Of a stretch of 64,000 bases of DNA, positions 52,764 to 61,116 are shown in pieces; the first letter of the stretch is position 1, and every line of letters begins with the position of its first letter. The notes beneath the pieces were generated by a model. It made no database searches. It worked only from the letters and a program-made list of their open reading frames with translations, and was not told the DNA's origin. Both the position numbers and the translations under genes were made by a program. Origin of the DNA: Lachnospiraceae bacterium (lineage in GTDB: Bacteria > Bacillota > Clostridia > Lachnospirales > Lachnospiraceae); contig JAISUG010000017.1 of NCBI GenBank assembly GCA_031272185.1, positions 1 to 64,000 on the forward strand, read 5' to 3'.

Positions 52764-52935
52764 GCGGCCGCCCCGGGTGCGCCACGGGGCTGTCAGAACC
52801 CTGCATGAACGCCCTGCCCCCCGTTTCCTCCCTGCGGCCGCCCCGGCTGTGCCACGGGGCTGTCAGTCCACCTGAACCGGCCGGACCACCCCATCTGCCC
52901 CAGCGGCCGCCCCGGGTGCGCCACGGGGCTGTCAG
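52764..52935. repeat. Three copies of a 33-bp hairpin-forming segment after dgt, periods 70 and 69
   Basis: GCGGCCGCCCCGGGTGCGCC plus thirteen bases begins at 52764, 52834 and 52903. The third copy runs into the dgt stop codon. Each can fold through GCCCCG/CGGGGC. The remainder of the 334-base dgt-dnaG gap shows nothing else. Confidence 0.9.
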
Positions 52936-53945
52936 TCCACCTGGGACCAGCCCTTGGGCACGAACAGGTCCACGTACTGATCGATGCAGTAGCGGTCGCT
53001 CATCCCGGCGATGTAGTCGCACACCACCCGCTCCTTGCTCTCCTCGCCTGTCTGGTACATCCGCAGGTACTCGCCGGTGAGTTTGTCCGGGTGATCATTG
53101 AAATACTCGTACAGCGCCACGATCATCCGCTGGGCCTTGCCCTCTTCCGCCTTGGGTATGTCGCTGTAGTAGACATTGTCGAACATCCACGCCCTCAGCG
53201 ACATCATCGCTTCCTCCACGTGCGGGGTCATCTTGATCTCCGGCTTGCCCATGCTGCCCGCGATCATGTCGTGCACCATGGTGTTGAGCCGCTCCCGCAC
53301 GGTGTGCCCCAGTATGTCGGTCAGCTCACCGGGGAGGTCAGACTCCGCAAACAGCCTCGCGCGTATCGCATCGTCTATGTCGTGGTTGATGTATGCGATC
53401 TTGTCGGAGAGGCGCACGATGTGCCCCTCCGGCGTGGACGGGTTACCGCTGGTGCGGTGGTTGCGGATGCCGTCGATGACCTCCCAGGTGAGGTTCAGCC
53501 CCTCCCCGCCCTTTTCCAGCCGCTCCACCACCCGCACGCTCTGCTCGTAGTGCGTGAATCCGAAAGGGCACACCTGGTTAAGGATGTTCTCCCCCGCATG
53601 GCCGAAAGGCGTGTGCCCCAGGTCATGCCCCAAGGCGATGGCCTCCGTCAGGGACTCATTGAGCGCCAGGGCCTTCGCCACGGTGCGGGCGATCTGCGCC
53701 ACTTCCAATGTATGTGTCAGCCGGGTCCTGTAGTGGTCGCCCTCGGGCGCCAGGAAGACCTGGGTCTTGTGTTTGAGCCTGCGAAATGCCTTGCAGTGCA
53801 GGATGCGGTCCCGGTCGCGCTGGTATTCCGGCCTTATGTCGCACAGCTCCTCCCACACCGCCCGCCCCCTGGTCTTGGAACTAAGGGACGCATAGGGGCT
53901 GAAGTTCTTTTCCTCCATCTGTTCTATCGATTCCCTGATATTCAT
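52932..53945 (-). CDS. dgt: Deoxyguanosinetriphosphate triphosphohydrolase-like protein (HD superfamily)
   Basis: The protein (337 residues) belongs to the HD-domain dNTP triphosphohydrolases, which split dNTPs to deoxynucleoside and triphosphate and so limit the dNTP pool. The metal ligands appear in RLTHTLEVAQIART, ALGHDLGHTPFGHAGE and the later DKIAYINHDIDD. AAGGGGGG lies 8 bases before the ATG at 53945. It heads the cluster dgt-dnaG-rpoD-trmK-Nif3-nucleoside kinase, all transcribed leftward. The length is standard for the clostridial short form. Confidence 0.93.
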   Translation of the reverse strand: MNIRESIEQMEEKNFSPYASLSSKTRGRAVWEELCDIRPEYQRDRDRILHCKAFRRLKHKTQVFLAPEGDHYRTRLTHTLEVAQIARTVAKALALNESLTEAIALGHDLGHTPFGHAGENILNQVCPFGFTHYEQSVRVVERLEKGGEGLNLTWEVIDGIRNHRTSGNPSTPEGHIVRLSDKIAYINHDIDDAIRARLFAESDLPGELTDILGHTVRERLNTMVHDMIAGSMGKPEIKMTPHVEEAMMSLRAWMFDNVYYSDIPKAEEGKAQRMIVALYEYFNDHPDKLTGEYLRMYQTGEESKERVVCDYIAGMSDRYCIDQYVDLFVPKGWSQVD

Positions 53946-53957
53946 GGACGCCGCCCC

Positions 53958-54062
53958 CCTTTCGAAAACCATCTCAGCACGTCCCGCTGACGCCTGTCCC
54001 CTTCCGCATTCCGCCTATCGCCACACCGCCTTTCGAACACCATCGCGACACGCCCCGTTGCA
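53958..54062 (-). repeat. About 34-bp duplication including the dgt ribosome site, period 71
   Basis: CCTTTCGAAAACCATCTCAG at 53958 is echoed by CCTTTCGAACACCATCGCGA at 54029. On the minus strand this duplicates the region carrying the dgt ribosome site. Confidence 0.65.
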
Positions 54063-54093
54063 GCCACGCACGCCGCCACGGCTTCATTCCACA

Positions 54094-54121
54094 AGTATAC
54101 CACAAATTTCTGATTTTCATA
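54094..54121 (-). promoter_or_regulatory. Promoter of the dgt cluster
   Basis: An extended -10 box TGG-TATACT (-10 at 54099-54094) with a weak -35 TATGAA 16 bases upstream. The stretch TTTGTGGTATACTTG is nearly the same as in the 6S RNA promoter. Confidence 0.55.
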
Positions 54122-54225
54122 GCATTTTTGAAAGTTCAATGGACCAATACTACAGTCAAATGCCGTAGTGTCCCCTACATGAAACCACATAAATGATACC
54201 ATCGAAAGAACTTCTTCGAATGTCT

Positions 54226-54387
54226 TTAAGAATCGCATTTATCCACCTCAACCAAATCATGCTCTGAAAAATGAGCCTTGCCACTTTTTACATCAAGCAT
54301 GATCTGTTCGAGATGATGAATATTATTCTCGGAATAAAAGGGATCCACGGAAACCTCAACAAGCACACAAATCGCACACTTACCCAT
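54226..54387 (-). pseudogene. RelB/DinJ-type antitoxin remnant
   Basis: A 53-codon frame too short for most gene callers contains VSVDPFYSENNIHHLEQIML and the end GKAHFSEHDLVEVD. This is the typical C-terminal part of RelB/DinJ antitoxins. The N-terminal ribbon-helix-helix DNA-binding half is missing, and no toxin gene follows. A strong promoter (54422-54450) precedes it, so it may still be transcribed. I treat it as a decayed toxin-antitoxin locus. Confidence 0.5.
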
Positions 54388-54421
54388 TTCAGAAAAAACT
54401 CTGTAACCCTCTTCAAATCGA

Positions 54422-54450
54422 ATTATATGCTATAATAAAGGATTATGCAA
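54422..54450 (-). promoter_or_regulatory. Promoter before the antitoxin remnant
   Basis: On the minus strand TTGCAT (54450-54445), 17 bases, TATAAT (54427-54422). Confidence 0.65.
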
Positions 54451-54497
54451 GAATTTTTCTTTACGTTTCTATTCATTCCATATTTCATTTAAATCCC

Positions 54498-54526
54498 ATG
54501 ACATTATGGGGCGGCTGTGGTAGAAT
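54498..54526 (+). promoter_or_regulatory. Promoter of the DUF3899 gene
   Basis: ATGACA (54498-54503), 17 bases, TAGAAT (54521-54526) with TGG in front of the -10 box. The leader contains an inverted repeat of about 15 bases (TGCAACCTCCATGCC near 54536 and GGCGTGGAGGTTGCA near 54584). Confidence 0.6.
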
Positions 54527-54704
54527 CATATCATTGCAACCTCCATGCCGCGCCTCAAGCGTCGGCTCAAATAATTATGAAATCGGCGTGGAGGTTGCAG
54601 CGCCCCCGGTCCGATTTTCCGCACAGCGGAAAAACGGCTGCGCAACATTTTGTGTGAATGCCTTATCCGCACGAGCTCACCCCGGATCAAGAAAGGCCGC
54701 GCCC

Positions 54705-55331
54705 ATGAAAAATGAACCGCCGCGCACATTTCCGACCGCAACCGCAGACGCCACCCGCGCCTTTGCATCTGCTTTGGCCAGGGGCGCCATCCCCGCCGCC
54801 GCCTCTTCCGCAGCCACCCTGGGGGCCTCGGCCCTTGTCCTCCTGCTGCGCCGGGACCCCATCAACTGCGCCGCCATATCCGACGGCCTCTTCCTCTGGG
54901 GACTGGCTTTCCTGTGCGTGGGCGCCTGCCTGCGCATCCTGCGCTCCGGTTTCTTCGACGTCTTCCAGAAAAGCATGAAACTGTGGGCGCCCCACCGGAA
55001 ACCGGCCGGCACCGCTTCCGGCGCCGGCATGCCATCCGAATCCACCACCGATGCCGCTGGGAAAAAACCATGCGCCCCCGCTTCCGGTGTCGCTGCATCC
55101 AATCAGCGGACGATCCGGGAAGACACAACCGCTGAAACGACCTTCGAAACGGCCGGAAGCACAGCCGCCGAAACGACCTTCAAAACGCCCAAAGACCCGC
55201 GCCCCGATGACCTCGGTGAAACTGCAAACCTCTCCGATACAATGGGGCGTGGCTCCGACGCCTACTGGTTCCTCACCGCCGCCATCTGCATCGCGGCCTC
55301 CGTGGCGCTGCTTCTTGTGCAAGCCCAGTGA
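54705..55331 (+). CDS. DUF3899 membrane protein with disordered insertion
   Basis: The protein (208 residues from ATG 54705) has three predicted membrane helices: SSAATLGASALVLLL, FLWGLAFLCVGACLRIL and WFLTAAICIAASVALLLVQ. A GFFDVFQKSM motif after the second helix matches the DUF3899 family, which has no known function. About 90 residues between helices two and three are Thr/Ala/Pro-rich (with AETTFETAG then AETTFKTPK); ordinary members have around 30. The frame is open upstream to 54498, but that part is leader. The start has only a weak ribosome site. Confidence 0.65.
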   Translation: MKNEPPRTFPTATADATRAFASALARGAIPAAASSAATLGASALVLLLRRDPINCAAISDGLFLWGLAFLCVGACLRILRSGFFDVFQKSMKLWAPHRKPAGTASGAGMPSESTTDAAGKKPCAPASGVAASNQRTIREDTTAETTFETAGSTAAETTFKTPKDPRPDDLGETANLSDTMGRGSDAYWFLTAAICIAASVALLLVQAQ

Positions 55332-55448
55332 CTTCCCATCCCCCCCTCACACATCGCGGCCACCGACTTCCGTAACATGGCTCATCCCCCAGCCGGCGAA
55401 CTCGAACGCCCCCCTCACACATCGCGACCACCCAAGTGCTATCTTTTT

Positions 55449-55481
55449 AAGGGTGAGTTAAACGCTCACCCTTATTTTTTT
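55449..55481 (+). terminator. Rho-independent terminator after the DUF3899 gene
   Basis: AAGGGTGAG (55449-55457) pairs with CTCACCCTT (55465-55473) and is followed by ATTTTTTT. Upstream A/T runs let it work on the other strand too. Confidence 0.9.
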
Positions 55482-55530
55482 AGCGCAGCCGCCCCGTCCG
55501 CAGCGTGAAACCGGCTGTTTGAAAGGAATT

Positions 55531-55580
55531 CAAGACACCCAAGAACCCCATACCGCAGTTTTGGGTATGTTGGGTATCTT
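55531..55580. other. Imperfect hairpin at the left side of the mobile-element remnant
   Basis: CAAGACACCCAAGAACCCC and TTGGGTATGTTGGGTATCTT form an imperfect inverted repeat. The first half resembles the start of the hairpin at 58016, CAAGATACCCAA. It may be a terminator or an element-end sequence. Confidence 0.4.
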
Positions 55581-55733
55581 TCCGCCTGTACCTTGACAAA
55601 TACTGCCACGCTTGCGGCGGTCATATCAGATTAGCTCCGTTCATCAGCATAGCGGTATTCATGTCGAATATCAAGCGTTTCTTTGAAAATAAGCGGCTCG
55701 TGCCTACCTTACCAATGGAGAGAAAACGAATGG

Positions 55734-55922
55734 CTTTTTCACGAGTTTGCCCTGTCAACTGCGTGTCGCCAATGGAAAGTAATTGGAGGGGTAAATTATT
55801 TTTTCGGATTTGCCCTGTCAAAGCCATGTCGAACGTGGATTAAAGGTGAGGGGAACTTTTTTTCACGATTTGCCCTGCCAACAGGGGGTCGAACGTGGAT
55901 TAAAGGTGAGAGGAACTTTTTT
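55734..55922. repeat. Tandem repeats of about 58-66 bp in the element's left flank
   Basis: TTTGCCCTGYCAA recurs at about 55746, 55807 and 55867, and the last two are followed by GTCGAACGTGGATTAAAGGT. The remaining stretch 55923-56461 is not clearly coding and may be a leader or structured region for tnpW. Confidence 0.7.
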
Positions 55923-56461
55923 CGCGCGGCATATACCAAAATGAACTTTCTCACGGCTATAGGGTATATAAAACGACCTCTCTCACGGCTAATAGGTAAA
56001 GGGTTCAAGCGAACCCCAAAACGAAAGGAGGCGACGCCCCAAAAACATACCCGCCCGGAAATGGGCAAAAGTCAACTGAATACCGCATCCGGAAGCATAT
56101 CACGAGCGCAAGGTTTGCCAAGTCCGCGACGCTGGCGCGACGCGAACCGCAGGAGTGAGAATACGCGCCATAGTCAAACAAGGCTCAACGCAGGAACGTA
56201 CCGGGAGTGATGCGGAACGGAGATGTCGCAATCTGACCTGCGTTCAGACCGATACACCCCGCCGACAGCCTACGGCAGTAGTCTGTAAAAAGGGGGCAGG
56301 ACGGCGCAAGCTGTCCGAACAGACGCATAAAGTAATCAAGAGGAAGGAGCGAAGCAATGTATCTCTCGGGATTTCTCTGACCGCTTATGCTGACTGCGAC
56401 AGCATCACATTAGGCAAGACCAAAATCAACTATCAAGGATATTAAAGAAAAGGAGCCAATC

Positions 56462-56746
56462 ATGAATACGACCGCTATCACCCACCCCGCGATACAGATT
56501 TCGTGGGGACACCGGGGCAGCGCGGCTGCGACCGCCGTCAATGACGAGCGCGAGCCGGGAAAGTTCGCTATTCGGATTGGTTCCACCACCTACACGGTCA
56601 CAATCCACTTTAGCGAAACATCAACCGAGACGCTAGACGACAAAATTCTGCGCCTCGCGCAAAACGACGGGCTGGACTTCCAGTCCGGGAACGCCGACCC
56701 AACGCGGACGGGGCGGCTGCCCGAAAGGAGCAGCACAGATGAATAA
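56462..56746 (+). CDS. tnpW: TnpW-like small protein of Tn4451-type elements
   Basis: The 94-residue product contains FAIRIGSTTYTVTIHFSET, ETLDDKILRLAQND and the end GRLPERSS, the typical layout of TnpW proteins encoded directly before the serine recombinase of Tn4451-like clostridial elements. AAAGGAG lies 7 bases before the ATG. Its stop overlaps the recombinase start by 8 bases. Function is not established in the family. Confidence 0.82.
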   Translation: MNTTAITHPAIQISWGHRGSAAATAVNDEREPGKFAIRIGSTTYTVTIHFSETSTETLDDKILRLAQNDGLDFQSGNADPTRTGRLPERSSTDE

Positions 56747-57665
56747 GCAAACCAAAGTGAGTGAGCAGGAGAAACTGACAATCCTGTATCAACGCCTGAG
56801 CCGCGACGACCCAACCGACACAGGCGAAAGCAACAGCATCGTCAACCAGCGCAATATGCTTGAGAAGTATGCGCGGGACAACGGTCTGGTAAATACTTAC
56901 AGTATCGCGGACGATGGCTGGAGCGGCACCGGCTGGGCAAGGCCGGGTTGGACGGAAGTAATCGAGCTGATTGAGGCAGGGAAAGTTGCAAATCTGCTCG
57001 TCAAGAACCTCGATAGAATGGGGCGTGACCACCTCCGTGTTGGGCTGTATATGGAGCAGTTCCAAGAGATGGGGGTGCGCTTCATCGCCGTGAATGACGG
57101 CATAGATTCGGCTCGCGGTGAAGACGACTTCACTCCCTTCAGAGCCATTCTTGCCGAATTCTATGCGAAAGACTGTAGCCGTAAGGTGAAGGCTGTGTTC
57201 GCGGCCAAGGGCAACAGCGGTCAGCCACTTACAACACAGCCGCTGTACGGTTTCCTTGTTGACCCAAACGATAAAACCAAGCGGATTCACGATCTGGAAA
57301 CCGCGCCGATTGTGAAGCGTATTTTCCAAATGACCATCGAGGGCATTGGTCCGTTTCAAATCGCCCACATTTTTTGCGACGAAAAGATAGAGCGACCATC
57401 ATATTATTTCGTTCGCGCCGGAATTTTGCCGGACTCCAAACGCTGCGACCACGATCGCCGGTACAACTGGGACGGCACGACGATTATCCACATCATCAAG
57501 CGGCGCGAGTATAAGGGCGACATGGTGAACTTCAAAACCACGAAGGACAGCTACAAAAGCAAGCGGTACTCGTTCAATCCGCCGGAAAAATGGCTCGTCG
57601 TTGAGGATTACTATCCTCCGATAGTGGACAAGGAAGTGTCTGCGTCCATAATAAGAGCAATTTGA
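56739..57665 (+). pseudogene. tnpX: Large serine recombinase (TnpX-like), 3'-truncated
   Basis: The 308 residues include the resolvase catalytic domain with the nucleophile Ser in LYQRLSRDD (about 20), SIVNQRNMLEKYA, NLDRMGRDHLR and the recombinase domain FYAKDCSRKVKAVFAAKG. Translation stops soon after LVVEDYYPPIVDKEV. The zinc ribbon, coiled coil and C-terminal tail (full-length relatives exceed 500 residues) are missing, and a fragment of another transposon gene follows at once, so a deletion joined the two. The enzyme is probably inactive in site-specific integration. Confidence 0.85.
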
Positions 57666-57994
57666 GCGCCCCGTGCGCCCCACAAGGTTTCGCTTTCGAC
57701 GAGCAGGCAGGAATCGTGTTCCTCGGCGAAGTGGACATCACGCTTGACGAACTCCTTGACGGCAAGTTTGACGCCAAAAAGCGCAAACAGAAATCACCCT
57801 CAAAGCGCGACGATGCAAAAGACTTTATCACAACGAATCTCGCGAGCGGGACGGTCCCCGCTGCTGACATTAAGGCTCTTGCGGAAACTGCCGGAATCAG
57901 CAAAAACACGCTTGAACGGGCCAAGACGGAACTCGGAGTGCAGTCCGTCAAGCAAGGCGACGGCTGGCTCTGGCGGATGCCGGATGCCATGTAG
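57662..57994 (+). pseudogene. 3' fragment of a RepA/DnaB-like ATPase gene from the mobile element
   Basis: The 110 residues (FVFLGEVDITLDELLDG-like start, KRDDAKDFITTNLASGTVPA, SKNTLERAKTELGVQSVKQG, WLWRMP) match the C-terminal winged-helix end of AAA-type RepA proteins in clostridial integrative elements. The ATPase part is absent, and the only start is a TTG without a good ribosome site. It lies at the deletion junction after the recombinase. Confidence 0.7.
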
Positions 57995-58015
57995 GTGATA
58001 AACCGCATTAAGCCT

Positions 58016-58058
58016 CAAGATACCCAATTAGTCCCTTCGTGGGGGCTTGGGTATCTTG
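58016..58058. terminator. Long hairpin between the element remnant and the restriction gene
   Basis: CAAGATACCCAA (58016-58027) pairs perfectly with TTGGGTATCTTG (58047-58058), and the loop itself holds CCC-TTCGT-GGG. It sits between two convergent genes and may end transcription from either side. Confidence 0.6.
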
Positions 58059-58092
58059 GGGTTGTTGGGGATGTTGAAGTGCCTTAACAGCT

Positions 58093-61000
58093 TTACCCCT
58101 GCACCAATTCCCAGAGATGCTCGTAGCTGTCAATGATGTCGTACTTGACATTCTCCCCGCTGATGGCGCGGAAATGCTCTCGGGCACAATGGGCTTTGGC
58201 TTTCTCGATGTCACGCAGTTCAAGAGTGGACATATCGCCCTTGGTTTCGGCGACAAAATAAATATGCTTCACCTTGCCCTCATAAAACGCTATCGCCCAA
58301 TCCGGGTTGTATTTACCGACGGGGGTGCTGATATAAAATCCTTTTGGCAGCTTCACATAGATTTCAACTTCCTGACTATGGGCTTCGAGTTCACTGGCAA
58401 AATCCCGCTCTTTGGTGGAGTCGTATATTACGTAGTCGTACAGATGCCGCTTGGACTCCATCGCGTTTACGCCCAGCGCTCCTTTTTTCAAGTCCGGCTC
58501 TGTAAAGATGTCCGTGCTGAAAACCTCGGTCAGCTTATCATAGGTGATATGCTCGATAATCGCCGTGGCTTTCTGCTCGTTGATGATGTTGGCGGCGCGG
58601 ATGATGAATTCTTCCGGGTTGTACCCAAACTGTTCAAAGACCGCTTTTTCGATACCAACCAGTATGGCGGTTACAGCCTTTCGGGTCAAGCCCGTTTCCG
58701 CCACAATTTTGCCTACGAGGTCATAGCGAACAGAATCGCTTGCCCTCATGGTCGAATAAACAGGAGCTTCTTCCCGCACCAAATTGATTGAAGCGAAGCC
58801 CTCGCCCGAAAGCAGCTGCTCTTTTGAGGATATAACCGATACTTGCTCGCCCAGTTCGACCTTGAAGTAAATCTTAGACACGCGCAGGCGCTTATTCAGT
58901 TCGGCAATGGACTTCCTTACCAGTTCCGCTTCGTCAAATCCGACAATATAATAACTCCTGCCGTTGATGCGCGACCATAATGCTTGAAAAGCACGACTGT
59001 CGAGCTTCGATTTGTCGAGCGAGACATCTACCGTATTCTTGCGGGCGTTCTCCGGCTTGTTGGCGTTCGGGTCATAGACGGAATCCAAAACAGCGATAAT
59101 ATCTGCGGCACGCCCTTCTGCTTCCGGCGGCACTTCAAGTGTGCCGCTGTTCTTTGCCTCGTAATATTTCTCGGTGAGTTCGCCACGCTTCACATAGCCA
59201 TTTTCGATAAGGCTCTCGTGAATGGCTGTGGCGGTTTCCTCTCCGAACTTCTCTATAAACAGTTTCGCTTCGACCTTGTGCGGACGGTCGGCTACCGCCT
59301 CGGCAATCTCGCTCTGCAATCCCTTGGCAAAGCTGTCGTAGCTCTCATTGGCGATAACGGTCAACACGTTTACATTATGGATTTCGTCACGGCTGAGAAC
59401 ATTCTCGTCCATACGTTCGCCGCCCTGATTGACGGATAGGCGCAGGCCACGCCCGACTTCCTGGCGCTTGCGGACATCGCTGCCGCTTTGCTTCAGCGTA
59501 CAAATCTGGAATACATTCGGGTTGTCCCAACCTTCACGCAGCGCGGAGTGCGAGAATATAAACCGCACCGGTTCACGGCGGTCAAGCAGTCGCTCTTTGT
59601 CTTTCATAATAAGGTCGTAAGCGTCCGCGTCGTCGGAGGTGCGTTCTTTCTTATCGCCAAGTTTACTGTCAATCATGCGCCCACTCTTTTTGTCTATGGA
59701 GAAGTAGCCGGCATGGGTGCGGTCGGCGGCAATGCCATCAAGGTACGCCAAATATTCCGGCGCGTCGGATAACGAAAGCTGCATACTGCCAATAACCGCT
59801 TTGTATTCTTCCTCGAAAATCTCGGCATAAGTGCCGCCCACGGCGCTGCCCGCAGAATCGTATTGTTTATACTTCGCAACTTCGTCGATGAAAAAAAGTG
59901 ACAGCACCTTGATACCTTTGGGAAACAACTTCCGTTCCCGCTCTATATGGGAGAGGATTGTTTCCCGTATCTGTATGCGCCGAAGCTGTTCCTCGCTAAC
60001 CGAACCGATAACATCGCCCGCAAACAGTTTCTTCCCGTTGGTGAATTCCACAGAGGAATCGCGCCCATCAATCCGGAGAACGGTATAGCCGTCTTTGTAT
60101 TCGGCAAGTTCGCCGGAATTGTCAAACAGGCTGTAGCCCTCGCCGACGACTCTTGATACCTTGCGGACGCCGGCCGCGCCTTTCATGTCAAACTCAATCG
60201 TCGCCGTGGGATTGCCTTTGGATAGGTTAATCCCCTGAATGTAGACATATCCCTCGGTGGCGGTACTGCCGGTAACGGAAATGCCCTTGACGGCTATTTT
60301 CTTCACGAGCCGCTTGTTGTACGCTTCGAGCGCGTCAAGGCGGTAAATCATGTTGTAAACGCTGTCCGCTTTGTGGGTCGCCGAATACCGCAGCGTCATG
60401 AGCGGCGCGAATTCTTTCAGGCGTTCTTTCGTCGCCGCACCCTCTACGGACTGCGGCTCGTCGATAATGAGAATCGGGTTCGTTTTCGCCAAGATGTCTA
60501 TCGGGCGGCGGGAGCGGAACTCGTCCAGCTTCATGTAAATACGCCGCGCGTCCTTGCCTCTGGCGTTGAACGCCTGGCTGTTGATAATCATCACGTTTAT
60601 GGCGCTGTCTGATGCAAAGCGGTCTATCTCCGTCAGTTGGGCGGAGTTGTAGATAAAGAAGCGGATTTTCTTGCCGTAGTCCTCGGCAAAATGTTCCTCG
60701 GTCATCTGGAACGATTTATACACGCCCTCGCGTATAGCCACGCTCGGCACGACGATGATGAACTTGCTCCAACCGTACTGCTTGTTGAGTTCATACATCG
60801 TCTTGATATAGGTGTAGGTCTTGCCTACGCCGGTTTCCATCTCTATTGTGAGGTTATACCGTCCATCAAGCGCCTCGGACGGCTTTATTTGTCCGTTTCT
60901 CTGAATGGTTCTGATATGCTCCAATATCTTGTCGTCGGTAATGGCTACAGGCGCGTTATTAAAGCCCGTAAAGTCTTTTTGCTGCGTGATTGAAAGCTGC

Positions 61001-61116
61001 CCCATGCCGGGGTCTATCATATAGGTCGGCTCATGGAACGGCTGACCCGCGAACACGTCGCAGACGGCTTTCGCCGCGTCAGCCTGAAATGCCTGATGCC
61101 TGAATTTAAGTTTCAT
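58093..61116 (-). CDS. res: Type III restriction-modification system, Res subunit
   Basis: The 1007-residue protein is an SF2 helicase/translocase joined to a nuclease. It has Walker A METGVGKTYTY (about 93-103), motif II DEPQSVEG, motif VI-like VGRGLRLSVNQGGER and the preceding FSHSALREGWDNPNVFQI. The C-terminal nuclease has PDWAIAF followed by AETKG, a PD-(D/E)xK centre. With Mod it cuts DNA that carries two unmodified sites in opposite orientation. Its ATG overlaps the DUF1016 gene's stop (ATGA), so the three genes form one operon. Length and motifs look intact. Confidence 0.95.
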   Translation of the reverse strand: MKLKFRHQAFQADAAKAVCDVFAGQPFHEPTYMIDPGMGQLSITQQKDFTGFNNAPVAITDDKILEHIRTIQRNGQIKPSEALDGRYNLTIEMETGVGKTYTYIKTMYELNKQYGWSKFIIVVPSVAIREGVYKSFQMTEEHFAEDYGKKIRFFIYNSAQLTEIDRFASDSAINVMIINSQAFNARGKDARRIYMKLDEFRSRRPIDILAKTNPILIIDEPQSVEGAATKERLKEFAPLMTLRYSATHKADSVYNMIYRLDALEAYNKRLVKKIAVKGISVTGSTATEGYVYIQGINLSKGNPTATIEFDMKGAAGVRKVSRVVGEGYSLFDNSGELAEYKDGYTVLRIDGRDSSVEFTNGKKLFAGDVIGSVSEEQLRRIQIRETILSHIERERKLFPKGIKVLSLFFIDEVAKYKQYDSAGSAVGGTYAEIFEEEYKAVIGSMQLSLSDAPEYLAYLDGIAADRTHAGYFSIDKKSGRMIDSKLGDKKERTSDDADAYDLIMKDKERLLDRREPVRFIFSHSALREGWDNPNVFQICTLKQSGSDVRKRQEVGRGLRLSVNQGGERMDENVLSRDEIHNVNVLTVIANESYDSFAKGLQSEIAEAVADRPHKVEAKLFIEKFGEETATAIHESLIENGYVKRGELTEKYYEAKNSGTLEVPPEAEGRAADIIAVLDSVYDPNANKPENARKNTVDVSLDKSKLDSRAFQALWSRINGRSYYIVGFDEAELVRKSIAELNKRLRVSKIYFKVELGEQVSVISSKEQLLSGEGFASINLVREEAPVYSTMRASDSVRYDLVGKIVAETGLTRKAVTAILVGIEKAVFEQFGYNPEEFIIRAANIINEQKATAIIEHITYDKLTEVFSTDIFTEPDLKKGALGVNAMESKRHLYDYVIYDSTKERDFASELEAHSQEVEIYVKLPKGFYISTPVGKYNPDWAIAFYEGKVKHIYFVAETKGDMSTLELRDIEKAKAHCAREHFRAISGENVKYDIIDSYEHLWELVQG

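Noticed and set aside
53942..54238. 98-codon minus-strand frame as toxin partner of the antitoxin remnant
   Set aside because: It has no toxin motif and runs into the dgt leader repeats.
55683..56210. 175-codon plus-strand frame in the element flank
   Set aside because: It reads through non-coding tandem repeats and has no ribosome site or recognisable motif.
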